In this document: piece after piece, positions 26,535 to 35,348 of the stretch
How positions within the stretch are numbered: the stretch's first letter is position 1
Layout of the letters: the number at the start of each line of letters is the position of its first letter
NCBI RefSeq assembly: GCF_002395745.1
Contig: NZ_DGUN01000077.1
Location: 1 to 58,747, forward strand
Direction: 5' to 3'
Origin: Fibrobacter sp. UBA4309
GTDB lineage: Bacteria > Fibrobacterota > Fibrobacteria > Fibrobacterales > Fibrobacteraceae
Length of the DNA: 58,747 bases
Program-made: the position numbers and the translations under genes
The notes under the pieces: model-generated
Database searches by the model: none
Told to the model about the DNA's origin: nothing
The model's input: the letters and a program-made list of their open reading frames with translations, nothing else

Positions 26535-26800
26535 CCGAGCCGAAGAATAGGCTGAAAGACCAACTCGTAAGGCGAGTATGCCTCAAGGCGAGAGACGCAG
26601 AATCGCTCGCGATTCTATGTCCGAGCCGTTCAGCATGACGCGTAAGCGTCCGAGTCGCGGCCGTGCTTGCACGGACATGACCGAGCCGAAGAACATGCTT
26701 TATTATTTGACCCGATTTTTTATATAAAGACATATTCGCAGGCCGAGTGTCGCGTCCAAGCTCGCTTGGGCATGACCGAGGCCCAGAATATGCTTTTTTT
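26535..26800. repeat. array of short hairpins with shared flanks (CCGAG ... hairpin ... CATGACCGAG)
   Basis: No ORF of interest lies here. Five hairpins follow one another: ACTCG/CGAGT (26563-26577), AGAATCG/CGATTCT (26599-26616), GACGC/GCGTC (26637-26650), CCGTG/CACGG (26661-26674) and CCAAG/CTTGG (26756-26769). Loops are mostly CTCG or CTTG. The last two are followed by the same CATGACCGAG (26676 and 26771), and both have a left flank of the form CCGAG..TCGCG. A tail of the form CGAAGAACATGCTTT ends two units. The stem sequences differ while the pairing is kept. A further copy lies inverted at 58136-58178. Confidence 0.75.
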
Positions 26801-26824
26801 GTGATCCTCGAGATCACAAAAAAA
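26794..26824. repeat. perfect inverted repeat, 13-base arms
   Basis: TTTTTTTGTGATC (26794-26806) and GATCACAAAAAAA (26812-26824) are exact complements around CTCGA. The T-run comes before the stem on both strands, so it is not itself an intrinsic terminator; its A-run serves as the U-tract of the minus-strand terminator next to it. Confidence 0.7.
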
Positions 26825-26852
26825 GAAAGGGCCCTCTTGCGAGAGCCCTTTC
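26818..26852 (-). terminator. strong minus-strand intrinsic terminator
   Basis: Arms 26825-26836 and 26841-26852 pair over 12 positions with one mismatch (GAAAGGGC core, GCAA loop on the minus strand) and are followed on that strand by seven Ts. It would end transcripts coming from 27047 or from the candidate small RNA. Confidence 0.85.
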
Positions 26853-26950
26853 CTAAGAAGGAGAAAATATTGAGAGTCTTCCAGATCAGCAAATCTAATC
26901 AAGAGGGGAAAAACTGACAGATCGCTTTAAATTCACTAGCAGCTCCCAAC
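26818..26950 (-). ncRNA. candidate small RNA, about 130 nt
   Basis: Between the stop of the unknown gene (27047) and the strong terminator there are 195 bases without an ORF. On the minus strand a TATATTTT element (26963-26956) is preceded by a small hairpin (TTCGG/CCGAA, 26971-26984), predicting a start near 26950 and an RNA ending at the terminator U-run. It would include an AGAT/ATCT mini-hairpin and pyrimidine-rich sequence. It could equally be a 3' UTR of the upstream gene. I match it to no known RNA family. Confidence 0.35.
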
Positions 26951-27046
26951 GCCCTAAAATATACCATTCTTTCGGCATACCGAACCTTCCGTTTTACTTA
27001 TTTTTCGTATCAGAAAAAACTTACGGTTCCGTTTGCAGAACAGGTT

Positions 27047-28345
27047 TTATTCTTCGCGGAAGATAATCTTGCTCTTGGGCACGAAACGGAAACCGCCACG
27101 GCGGTGACGTTCGATTTCGAAATACTTCTTCACGCCTTCGGTCGGCTTGCTCGGATCATCGCACCCGTTGATATGGGCGATAACGCGGTTGAGCCTGCTT
27201 TCGAAATTCGGGCGGAGCGGGTCCATGCAGATTGCCGGATCACGCTTGAATTCACGGTTTTCGTATTCTTCTCGACCCGTCGCCGTATATTCGCGGAGCA
27301 GGTTGCGGAGGATTCGAGCGGGAACGTTTCTCATCAAGTGCTTGTTGTTCACGGAAATGGAATCGTCGCTCTTATAGTAGACAATCGTCACGGAATCGTT
27401 CATCGCTTCCAACAGCTGTTCCTGTGCCTTCTGGATCGGCTGCCAGGAATCGAATTCCTGCTTCACCACGGCACTCATCAGCTTGTTGAACGGTTCCGGA
27501 GTCACCACGTCGGCCTTATAGTCGATAAATACGATGCTTGCGGGGGCTCCGTAGTAGCAGCCCTTCTGGATCAGATGCGCACCCGTCTTTTCGTCAACCA
27601 CTTCTTCGAGAGCCTTGACACAGGTCATCTTCTTTTCGGCATCGACATCCCATGTCAGGTCATTCTCTGCAATGCAGTCGCCAAATGACATATTCTGACC
27701 AACACGACGGCCTTTCACATATACAAAGCCATCATCCCTGATTTCTGCCGTTTCGCGGCCTTCAAGCGCTTCGACAAAAGACGTCTGGGAAGCCTTGAAT
27801 GTCAGGTGCTCGTAAGGAGGCGTTCCCAAAAGAACGGCACCGATCTGGACCAGACCATTGAACCAGCGCATGGGGTTCGTAATGAGCACGCCCGGCGTTT
27901 CAAAGCGGAATGCGAAATACTCCTTGCGGTAGCCATCCACCACGTCGCGTTTGAGGAACTTCGAATCCGTAAGCAACGGATAGCGCTTGGGGATGATATC
28001 AAGGCAAAGCTGGCGGACATCCTTGGTCGCGTAGAACTGCGACACATAGGGCAGATAGGAGCGGAGCACGCTACGGGCCGGAACGCCTTCGAACGCGGCA
28101 CAGCGGTCAATAATACGCTGCACGAACGCATCCGGGTTCTCGCCGCGTTCATAAAGCCAGTTCACCACATTGTTCATAATGAGGCGGTGGGTGCCTTCGT
28201 CCACGAAAGAATCCTCGAAATAGATGTCGTTCAAGGTTTTTACAGTAAAGCGAGAATCGCGTTTTACCAATGTCAATATGTCCTTGACCGGATACGAAAT
28301 CAACAACTCAATATGAGTCAACTGTAAAAATAGATTTGAAAGCAC
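27047..28345 (-). CDS. unknown protein, possible C-terminal winged-helix domain
   Basis: 432 residues, not recognised. Start is GTG at 28345 with a GTGAGG site; the ATG two bases upstream is out of frame. No signal peptide or clear membrane spans, so cytoplasmic. The middle has PGVLITNPMRWFNGLVQIGA and FIDYKADVVTPEPFNKLMSA with no known motif. The last 110 residues (NKHLMRNVPARILRNLLREY, TGREEYENREFKRD, then NFESRLNRVI) look like an atypical winged-helix segment found at the end of some signalling proteins, which would suggest a regulator. It is divergent from mutL. Confidence 0.7.
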   Translation of the reverse strand: MLSNLFLQLTHIELLISYPVKDILTLVKRDSRFTVKTLNDIYFEDSFVDEGTHRLIMNNVVNWLYERGENPDAFVQRIIDRCAAFEGVPARSVLRSYLPYVSQFYATKDVRQLCLDIIPKRYPLLTDSKFLKRDVVDGYRKEYFAFRFETPGVLITNPMRWFNGLVQIGAVLLGTPPYEHLTFKASQTSFVEALEGRETAEIRDDGFVYVKGRRVGQNMSFGDCIAENDLTWDVDAEKKMTCVKALEEVVDEKTGAHLIQKGCYYGAPASIVFIDYKADVVTPEPFNKLMSAVVKQEFDSWQPIQKAQEQLLEAMNDSVTIVYYKSDDSISVNNKHLMRNVPARILRNLLREYTATGREEYENREFKRDPAICMDPLRPNFESRLNRVIAHINGCDDPSKPTEGVKKYFEIERHRRGGFRFVPKSKIIFREE

Positions 28346-28443
28346 ATTAACCTCACTCGAACTTGCTTTTGTTTAAATAAGATGCAAGTTCGCTCCATTG
28401 CCCCAAATTTAACAAAAAACCACGCAAGATTCCTACAAAAGTG

Positions 28444-28451
28444 TATATTTT
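28444..28451 (+). promoter_or_regulatory. candidate mutL -7 element TATATTTT
   Basis: TATATTTT ends four bases before the GTG at 28456. If it is the -7 element, transcription would begin at about the start codon. It also argues against the in-frame GTG at 28441 as start. Confidence 0.4.
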
Positions 28452-28455
28452 GGCA

Positions 28456-30243
28456 GTGAATTCCGCTAAAATACACATTTTAACAGATGAAATCATCAAT
28501 AAAATTGCTGCAGGCGAAGTTATTGAGCGACCGGCATCGGCAGTCAAGGAACTAGTCGAAAACGCTATCGATGCTGGCGCAAGCCGAATTTCAATTCAGA
28601 TTGAACAGGGCGGCAAAAAAAAGATTTTGGTTTCAGACAACGGAAAAGGAATGAACGAAGCAGACCTCGACCTCTGCTATCTCCGTCACACCACCTCCAA
28701 GCTGTTTGCCGCCGAAGACCTTTTCCACCTGCAGACGAACGGGTTCCGCGGAGAAGCCGTAGCCTCCATCGCGGCCGTTTCCAAGATGACAATCACCAGC
28801 ACCACCGAAGACGGTGAAAGCAACCGGATTATCCTAAACGGTGGCAACGTTGTTTCAAAAGAGAAATGCGCCGCCAGCAGGGGAACGACCTTCCTGGTTG
28901 AAGACCTGTTCTTCAACACGCCTGTCCGCCGTACGTTCCTCGGTAGCGAGACCTCCGAAAGCACCAAGATCCTCGACGTCATCATCAAGATCGCCATCGC
29001 CCATCCCGAAATCCGTTTTGACTACAAGTTGGGCGAAAAATCGGTATTTATCGGAGTCCCGGGTGAACTGCGCACAAGGCTCGCCGAAACCATCGGCTCC
29101 GGCATTGCCAAAAAACTGCTGCCCGTGGACTTCACGGAATCAGGGATTCACGTCACGGGGTTTATCTCCCCCACCTCGGAAACTAACGGCAAGAGGCACC
29201 ACCAGTTCCTCTTCATGCGCAACCGCCCCATCGAGAACAAGACCATCGCCAAGGCCATCTCGCAGACCTACGAGCCGTATGGAGCGCAATGCAAGCCCGT
29301 CACCGTTCTATTCCTCGACATGCCGGACATGGAATTCGACGTCAACGTCCACCCCGCCAAGCGCGAAGTCCGGTTCGCCAACCAGAGCCTCGTGTTCCTT
29401 GTCGTGACGCACGCCATCCGCGAGACCCTGACCCAGCAAATCAAGAAAAATTCGGCATTTATTGATTTGAGCGATGCCGGGCTCGACATCCCCGACCCCA
29501 TCCAGGCCGTCCACGAAAGCAAGCCCCGCAGTATCGTCACGAGCAAACCGCGGATTCCCGAACGCGACGAGGTCCAGGACCTGTTTTCGCAGCCCGAAAC
29601 CGGGAAAATCATCTCGCTGGAACCGGAGCAGGGATACGCCCCGCCTCCGCCCCCTAAGGAACCCGCCCCCTGGACACCCCCGACACTGTTCCAGATAGCC
29701 AACACCTATATCGCCTGCGAAGATGCCGAGGGATTACTGATTATCGACCAGCACGCCGCCCATACGCGCGTCCTGTACGAACAGGCTCTCGAAAGCCTGC
29801 AAAGCGGAGTTTCCCTGAACAGCCAGGAACTGCTGTTCCCTGAACTTGTCGAATTTTCAAAAGACGAAAAGGAACTTTTCCCCAGCGTAGAATCCCAATT
29901 GAAGCAGTTCGGATTCCACATAGAATCGTTCGGAGGTTCAACCTACCAGGTACGAGCCATCCCCAGTTCGCTGCCGCTTTCCCGCGTCGCCAAGGCCGTT
30001 CATGAATTTTTTGACGCCTGTCTCGTAGATGGCGAAACGGACATGGTGAAAATCCAGGATTCCGTAGCCAAGGCTTGGGCAAAATCGAATGCGTTCCAGG
30101 CCGGGGACAAGCTCAATCCAGAAGAAATGGCGAGTCTCATGGACCAGCTCATGACAATGACGGACCCGCTCAAGTCTCCTTTCGGGACTCCGACGCTAAT
30201 GCGGATTACCCTGGACGAGCTCGCTAAAAAATTCAGACGCTAG
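28456..30243 (+). CDS. mutL: DNA mismatch repair protein MutL, apparently without endonuclease site
   Basis: Couples MutS mismatch recognition to downstream repair. The GHKL ATPase is intact: ELVENAIDAGA, SDNGKGM, GFRGEAVASIA and RHTTSKL. A proline-rich linker (about 390-410) leads to the C-terminal dimer domain. There the metal-site motifs of endonuclease MutLs are changed: DQHA(X)2E(X)4E reads DQHAAHTRVLYE, with Thr437 for the first Glu; the ACR-like block reads VAKAWAK without Cys; and CPHGRP reads SPFGTP (from Ser574). I use GTG 28456; GTG 28441 would add five residues. The 3' end overlaps lpxB by 45-48 bases in opposite direction. Confidence 0.95.
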   Translation: MNSAKIHILTDEIINKIAAGEVIERPASAVKELVENAIDAGASRISIQIEQGGKKKILVSDNGKGMNEADLDLCYLRHTTSKLFAAEDLFHLQTNGFRGEAVASIAAVSKMTITSTTEDGESNRIILNGGNVVSKEKCAASRGTTFLVEDLFFNTPVRRTFLGSETSESTKILDVIIKIAIAHPEIRFDYKLGEKSVFIGVPGELRTRLAETIGSGIAKKLLPVDFTESGIHVTGFISPTSETNGKRHHQFLFMRNRPIENKTIAKAISQTYEPYGAQCKPVTVLFLDMPDMEFDVNVHPAKREVRFANQSLVFLVVTHAIRETLTQQIKKNSAFIDLSDAGLDIPDPIQAVHESKPRSIVTSKPRIPERDEVQDLFSQPETGKIISLEPEQGYAPPPPPKEPAPWTPPTLFQIANTYIACEDAEGLLIIDQHAAHTRVLYEQALESLQSGVSLNSQELLFPELVEFSKDEKELFPSVESQLKQFGFHIESFGGSTYQVRAIPSSLPLSRVAKAVHEFFDACLVDGETDMVKIQDSVAKAWAKSNAFQAGDKLNPEEMASLMDQLMTMTDPLKSPFGTPTLMRITLDELAKKFRR

Positions 30244-31299
30244 CTTGCCCGCCCCGACAATCTCAGCCAATTCTCCCGCAATGTCCCCGGCAGTTTGTCT
30301 GTCGGCCTTTTGGGCCGATTCCGCAATCAGCGACACCGTTTTCCGGACCTTCCATGGAGCGCAGATGTACTCCTTGACTGCCTCGCGCGAAAGCAAGATG
30401 TTCGGCATCGCGAAATACCGGGATTTCACGAACAGCGAGCCCAGCACATAAGTCAGGGAGTCGGGAACCGTAGCCACGACAAGCGGGCTTCCCGAAAGAG
30501 CAAGTTCCAAGGTCGCCGTACCGGGAGCAGACAGAGCGTAGCGGGCGCCCCCATATAAAGCAGCCCGGGCGGCAGCGTCGTCTGGAGACACTTCCACCGT
30601 AATCCGATCGGATGCGCCACCACGGAAACTGCTACAGATGACGTCTTCGAAAACGCGAACCAGGGATCGCCTCGCAGCGACGACCTTCACGGCATCATGC
30701 GAATCCTTGAACATTTGCAGGAATGCTTTCAGGTTACGCACGGCCTGCCTTTTCCTGCTTCCGGGAAGCAGCAGTGCATAAGCGTTTCCCGGCGCCGCCT
30801 GCGGAGATGTCGCGCCGACATCGAAAGGATGCTTCAGCACCCCAGCCTGGCAACCCAAAGCTTCGTACGCCCTGCGTTCGAACTCAAAAAGTACCGCCAG
30901 CGGAATTCCCCGCAAACGCATTGCTCGGGATTTTTTCCAGGCCCAGACCTGAGGCGGAGCGACATAAAGGACGGGCTTACCCAGACGTTTTGCCAAGGCG
31001 CAGAGCTTCATGTTGAAGCCCGGGTAGTCAATGGCGATAAAGCCGGCACAATCCGGAGATTCCAACGCCTCTACCAGGCGTCCAAAAATACGCCGCAGTT
31101 GAAAGTAATGGGGCAAGACATCGCCAAACCCCGATACCGGAAGGCTCTCGAAATCGGCAACGGACTCCATCCCAGAAGAACACATCCGTCGGCCGCCCGT
31201 ACCGCGAGCCGCATAGCCGCCGGAGACTGCCGCACGGACGAAAGATTCTCCCAGGATATCGCCGGAATCCTCCCCGGCGCAAAGCAATATGTACTTCAT
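30196..31299 (-). CDS. lpxB: lipid-A-disaccharide synthase
   Basis: Joins UDP-diacylglucosamine and lipid X to make the lipid A disaccharide, at the inner face of the inner membrane (GT19). Motifs: LCAGEDSGDILGESF at the start, GFGDVLPHYFQLRR, DYPGFNMKL, APPQVWAWKKSRA and SAPGTATLELAL. 367 residues. The ATG at 31299 overlaps the dnaE stop as TGATG; a longer frame starting inside dnaE is less likely. The 3' end runs 48 bases into the mutL 3' end. Presence shows an outer membrane with lipid A. Confidence 0.93.
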   Translation of the reverse strand: MKYILLCAGEDSGDILGESFVRAAVSGGYAARGTGGRRMCSSGMESVADFESLPVSGFGDVLPHYFQLRRIFGRLVEALESPDCAGFIAIDYPGFNMKLCALAKRLGKPVLYVAPPQVWAWKKSRAMRLRGIPLAVLFEFERRAYEALGCQAGVLKHPFDVGATSPQAAPGNAYALLLPGSRKRQAVRNLKAFLQMFKDSHDAVKVVAARRSLVRVFEDVICSSFRGGASDRITVEVSPDDAAARAALYGGARYALSAPGTATLELALSGSPLVVATVPDSLTYVLGSLFVKSRYFAMPNILLSREAVKEYICAPWKVRKTVSLIAESAQKADRQTAGDIAGELAEIVGAGKLASEFFSELVQGNPH

Positions 31300-34200
31300 C
31301 AACGCCGGGGCTTCCCCGAAACCCAAAGTTTCAGCACGCCCATATCTCTCTTGAGCCAGTTCATCAATTCCTGGTTGTATTCCAGCTTGTACTTGCGCAA
31401 GACAATGCCGTGCTCATAGTTCGAATTCGTTTCCACATGGCATACCAGCTGACAGGAATGCTCCCCACTGAAAGCCTCGAAACGCTGCATGCCTTCTTCC
31501 AGTTTCGCGATGAATTCGTCATTCAGCATCTGCGAGAAAACGGACACGTGGATATAGTTCACCATCGCGCTACGCACGTAATCCAGCTGATAGGCCTCTT
31601 CCACAACAATCTGCGTTTCTTCGATTTCCTTCCGGTCCTTGTCGCGCTGGTGTTCCAGGATGCCCTTGACCAGGATGCGGTCATCCTGCGATATGATATC
31701 GCGGTACTTTTCCCATTCGTCTTTCTTGAAGAACAGGCCGGTTTCCCCATGGAAATCCTGGATTTGTCCAAAGCCGATCGTATCGCCACGCTTGGTTTCT
31801 ACCGAGCGCATCTTGGTGACGACTCCGCCCACAAAGACCGTTCCGCCCACCTTGCGTTCCAATTCGTCGGGAGCGAGGCTTGTCGTTGTGAACCCCTGCA
31901 ATTCCGGTCGGAATTCATCGAGCGGATGCCCGGAAAGGAACATGCCAAGGACTTCGCGTTCCTTGTTGAGCATTTCCATGCAGCTCCATTCTTCGGCGTC
32001 TTCCAGGACCTCGGCAATGTTCGGCATCTCGGCGGCACCGCCCAGGTCGAACAGCGACATCTGTCCCTTGGACTTGTCTTCCTGATCCTTGGCGGCAACT
32101 TCCATCGCGCGATCCACGGTGGCCATGAGAACGGCGCGGCTACCGGGCAGGTCATCCAAAGCGCCCGCCATCACGAGACACTCGAGCAATTTCTTGCTCA
32201 GGGGCGGATGCTTTTCCTTGAGGCTTCCCTGGTAGGCTGCCACGCGCTTGCAGAAGTCGAAGATGTCCTTGAACGGCCCGTTCTTCTCGCGTTCGGCGAC
32301 AACGTCCTCGATAACCGCGAGGCCTACGTTGCGGATACCCGCGAGGCCGTACAGAATCTGCCCCTTCTCGTTGGCCGTGAACACTCCGTAAGAGGTATTG
32401 ATGTTCGGCGAAACCACCTCGATTCCCAGACGCTTGCATTCCTGGATAATGGTGACGATGTCTTCCGTCTTGCCCATCTTCGAGGTCATGGAGGCCGCCA
32501 TGTATTCGGGGCCGTAATTTGCCTTCAAGTAAGCCGTCTGGTAAGCCACATAGGCGTAAGCCGCCGCATGGCTCTTGTTGAACGCGTATCCGCAGAACGG
32601 GAGCACCGCATCCCATACCTTCTGGATCATGGCGCGGTCGTAACCCTTGTCCAGGCACTTCTGGAAAAACTCCGGTTCGAGCTTTGCCATCTTCTCGGGC
32701 ATTTTCTTCGCCATGATGCGGCGGATGTTGTCAGCGCCGCCCAGCGTGTACCCGCCCAGAATCTGGGCGAGCTTCATCACCTGTTCCTGGTAGACGATAA
32801 CGCCGTAGGTTTCGCCCAGCACCTGTTCCAAGTCCGGATGGTAGCAGTCGATTTCTTCCTTGCCGTTCTTACGCGCAATAAAGTGCGGAATCTGGTCGAT
32901 AGGCCCCGGACGGTACAGGGCGTTCATAGCGATCAGGTCAAAAATTCGCGTCGGCTTCAGTTCGCGCAGGTACTTCTGCATACCCGGAGATTCAAACTGG
33001 AACACCGTCGTCGTCATGCCCTTGCCCAGAAGGTCGAAGGTCAACTTGTCGTCGAGCGGGATATGGCCCATGTCCAGGTCGATCCCGCGATTTTTCTTGA
33101 CCATGTTGACCGTGTCCTGGATGATGGACAAGTTGATGAGCCCCAAGAAGTCCATCTTCAGCAAGCCTATGTCTTCGGCGTAGTGTTTGTCGTACATCAC
33201 CACCGGAGTATCGGCAGGTGCGGCCCTGTACAAGGGAGCCAAGTTATATATCGGAGTCGGCGTAATCACCACGCCGCACGCATGCACGCCCGTCTGTCGC
33301 GGCAAATCCTCGAGTTTCTTAGCAATGTCCCAAAGGTTCTGGTAGCTGGGACGGCTGTTGATGAGCGCCTGCAAGGGTTCCGGGCTATAACCGTCTTCGA
33401 GGTTGTTGCCCTTCTTGTCCTTACCCGTCCAGGCCTGGTTCAAGCTGAAGTTCAACGTTCGCTGCGGGAACAGCTTGGTGATGACCTTCGCCTCCTGGGG
33501 GGCAAAGCCCAGCACGCGCGCCACATCGGTAATCACCGCCTTGGACTTGAGCATACCGTAGGTGATAATCTGCCCCACGCAATCGTAGCCGTACTTGTCG
33601 GTCACGTACTGGATAACGCGCCCGCGGTCACGGTCCGCAAAGTCGGTATCGATATCCGGCATGCTCACGCGCTCGGGGTTCAGGAATCTTTCGAAAAGCA
33701 AGTCGAACTTGAGCGGGTCAATGTCGGTAATGCCGATGATGTAGGTTACGAGCGAGCCCGCCGCGGAACCACGCCCCGGGCCCACGGGAATCCCGTGCTC
33801 GCGAGACCAGTTGATGAAGTCCCACACAATCAGGAGGTAGCCGGCAACGTTCATGTTGCGGATACAGTTCAACTCCTTGTACATGCGCTTGGCCACGTCG
33901 GTCTCGTGCGCGGGGAACTTGAAATCTTCGTCGGGGAAGCGCCACTTTAGGCGCTCGTTGCACAGATGCGTAATGTAGATGTCGGCATCGCCGCCCGGCT
34001 TGCACCAACGGCGCACATTCTTGTCCCAGGCCTTATTGTCGTCTTCATCAAAGAATTCCGGCTGGGACAGGCGCTCTATTTCGGCCTTGTCGTCTTCGGT
34101 CAGGGAGTCTTCGGCAATGCCCTTGTCGGCGCAGTACCGCTCCGTGACCTTTTTCTTCTTGTCCTTGATAACGCCCTTCAGCTCACGCTCGCGGATTACC

Positions 34201-35171
34201 GGATATTCGGCATCGTATTCCGCCTTCATGATCGCCTTGATTTTCTGGTATTCCTCAGAAGCAAGGAAATCTTCGGGAATCTTGAATCGCGGCCAGAAGT
34301 CGTCACCGATGCCTGTCTTTACAGTAAAGTTGCAGCGTTCCGCAATCTTGACCGTATTCTCGATAGCGCCCGGGATATCGCCGAAAAGCTTGACCATTTC
34401 TTCTTCGGAACGAAAATAGAACTGGTCCGTAGGGAAACGCGCATCCGTAAAGTCGTTGAGGGTTGTCTTCAGCGAAATGCAACGCAGCACCTTGTGCGCC
34501 ATTGAATCTTCGGGATTGATGTAATGTACATCGGCAACGGCCACGACCTCGCGGCCCGTTTCCTTGGCAAGCTCCACGTTGTATTTGTTCAGCCCCTTCT
34601 GAAGCGGAATCCCATTGTCGCAAACCGAAATGTACAGATGGTCGCGGTCAAAAATCTTGTCCAGCGCATCCATGTATTCACGCGCCTGGGTGAAACGGCC
34701 CGCCACCACGTTCTGCCCGTAACGGCTAAAGAAGTCCCCAGCGATGGCGATAAGGCCTTCCTTGTGCTGGTTCACCACTTCCAGCGGCACCGACGGGATT
34801 TCGGCCCAGCGGTCGGACTCCTCGTAGCGGTAGCTTACGATGCGCAGCAGGTTGTAGTAACCTTTCTCGTTTTCGACAAGCAGGGTCAACCGTTCAAAAG
34901 ACGACGGATCCTTTTGGGTTGCACTCGCGGAATCGATATAGACATGGCAGCCGTATATCGTCTTTATGGGCGGAAGCCCCTTTTCTTTGCGGCTCTTGTT
35001 CAGGTCCTTGCCGCGCGTCTGAATTTCCAGGATACCGAACATGGCGCCGTGGTCCGTAAGGGCGACCGCCGGGGCGTTATCCGCAGCTGCGGCGTTCAAG
35101 ATGCCATCGAGACGAGCCGACGACTTCAACACAGAAAATTCAGAATGCACTTGCAGATGAACAAAAGCCAT
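31299..35171 (-). CDS. dnaE: DNA polymerase III subunit alpha
   Basis: Replicative polymerase of the C family, 1290 residues. The N-terminal PHP domain has HLQVHSEFSVL and ALTDHGAMFG. The palm carries GPGRGSAAGSLV and MPDIDTDFADRDRGRV (about 503-520, two catalytic Asp) and a later Asp. FNKSHAAAYAYVAYQTAYLK is the finger/thumb signature, and an OB domain (GGTVFVGGVVTKMRSVETKR) lies at about 1110-1190. No exonuclease insertion, so it is DnaE and not PolC. lpxB follows with an overlapping start. A TAAATTAC element ends four bases before the ATG. Confidence 0.97.
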   Translation of the reverse strand: MAFVHLQVHSEFSVLKSSARLDGILNAAAADNAPAVALTDHGAMFGILEIQTRGKDLNKSRKEKGLPPIKTIYGCHVYIDSASATQKDPSSFERLTLLVENEKGYYNLLRIVSYRYEESDRWAEIPSVPLEVVNQHKEGLIAIAGDFFSRYGQNVVAGRFTQAREYMDALDKIFDRDHLYISVCDNGIPLQKGLNKYNVELAKETGREVVAVADVHYINPEDSMAHKVLRCISLKTTLNDFTDARFPTDQFYFRSEEEMVKLFGDIPGAIENTVKIAERCNFTVKTGIGDDFWPRFKIPEDFLASEEYQKIKAIMKAEYDAEYPVIRERELKGVIKDKKKKVTERYCADKGIAEDSLTEDDKAEIERLSQPEFFDEDDNKAWDKNVRRWCKPGGDADIYITHLCNERLKWRFPDEDFKFPAHETDVAKRMYKELNCIRNMNVAGYLLIVWDFINWSREHGIPVGPGRGSAAGSLVTYIIGITDIDPLKFDLLFERFLNPERVSMPDIDTDFADRDRGRVIQYVTDKYGYDCVGQIITYGMLKSKAVITDVARVLGFAPQEAKVITKLFPQRTLNFSLNQAWTGKDKKGNNLEDGYSPEPLQALINSRPSYQNLWDIAKKLEDLPRQTGVHACGVVITPTPIYNLAPLYRAAPADTPVVMYDKHYAEDIGLLKMDFLGLINLSIIQDTVNMVKKNRGIDLDMGHIPLDDKLTFDLLGKGMTTTVFQFESPGMQKYLRELKPTRIFDLIAMNALYRPGPIDQIPHFIARKNGKEEIDCYHPDLEQVLGETYGVIVYQEQVMKLAQILGGYTLGGADNIRRIMAKKMPEKMAKLEPEFFQKCLDKGYDRAMIQKVWDAVLPFCGYAFNKSHAAAYAYVAYQTAYLKANYGPEYMAASMTSKMGKTEDIVTIIQECKRLGIEVVSPNINTSYGVFTANEKGQILYGLAGIRNVGLAVIEDVVAEREKNGPFKDIFDFCKRVAAYQGSLKEKHPPLSKKLLECLVMAGALDDLPGSRAVLMATVDRAMEVAAKDQEDKSKGQMSLFDLGGAAEMPNIAEVLEDAEEWSCMEMLNKEREVLGMFLSGHPLDEFRPELQGFTTTSLAPDELERKVGGTVFVGGVVTKMRSVETKRGDTIGFGQIQDFHGETGLFFKKDEWEKYRDIISQDDRILVKGILEHQRDKDRKEIEETQIVVEEAYQLDYVRSAMVNYIHVSVFSQMLNDEFIAKLEEGMQRFEAFSGEHSCQLVCHVETNSNYEHGIVLRKYKLEYNQELMNWLKRDMGVLKLWVSGKPRR

Positions 35172-35190
35172 ATCCGTAATTTAGTAAATA

Positions 35191-35212
35191 GTGGTTAGCG
35201 GTTGGTGGTTAG
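35191..35212. repeat. short direct repeat upstream of dnaE
   Basis: GTGGTTAG occurs twice (35191-35198, 35205-35212) with GGTTG between. The stretch 35172-35348 is otherwise empty apart from candidate promoters of dnaE and gmd. Confidence 0.5.
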
Positions 35213-35336
35213 AAGCCCGACGCCTAATATAGATACCACATGCGAAAAATACTGTCGCCTAAAGGGGAAAAACAATCCTATGTCTTTACGCAGCCGCATT
35301 TTACGTGCATTCTACAACCGACCATTTGTTTTTTTG

Positions 35337-35344
35337 TAACTTTA
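35337..35344 (+). promoter_or_regulatory. candidate gmd -7 element TAACTTTA
   Basis: TAACTTTA ends four bases before the gmd ATG (35349). No ribosome site is present between or within reach, which fits a leaderless message. The -33 element is not evident. Confidence 0.35.
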
Positions 35345-35348
35345 TAGC

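Noticed and set aside
26535..26800. Hairpin array as a CRISPR array
   Set aside because: Spacing is irregular, repeats are short and imperfect, the variable parts are themselves palindromic, and no cas genes are present.
26794..26824. 13-base inverted repeat as a bidirectional terminator
   Set aside because: T-run precedes and A-run follows the stem on both strands, the wrong polarity; only the neighbouring hairpin at 26825-26852 is a proper terminator, on the minus strand.
31410..33950. 846-codon plus-strand open frame opposite dnaE
   Set aside because: dnaE on the minus strand has complete polymerase motifs; the mirror frame has no family motif and results from third-position base bias.
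35172..35348. Possible third copy of the ACGANAG repeat element upstream of dnaE
   Set aside because: Only a GTGGTTAG direct repeat is seen; neither the 7-mers nor TTCTTTCGTCT occur.
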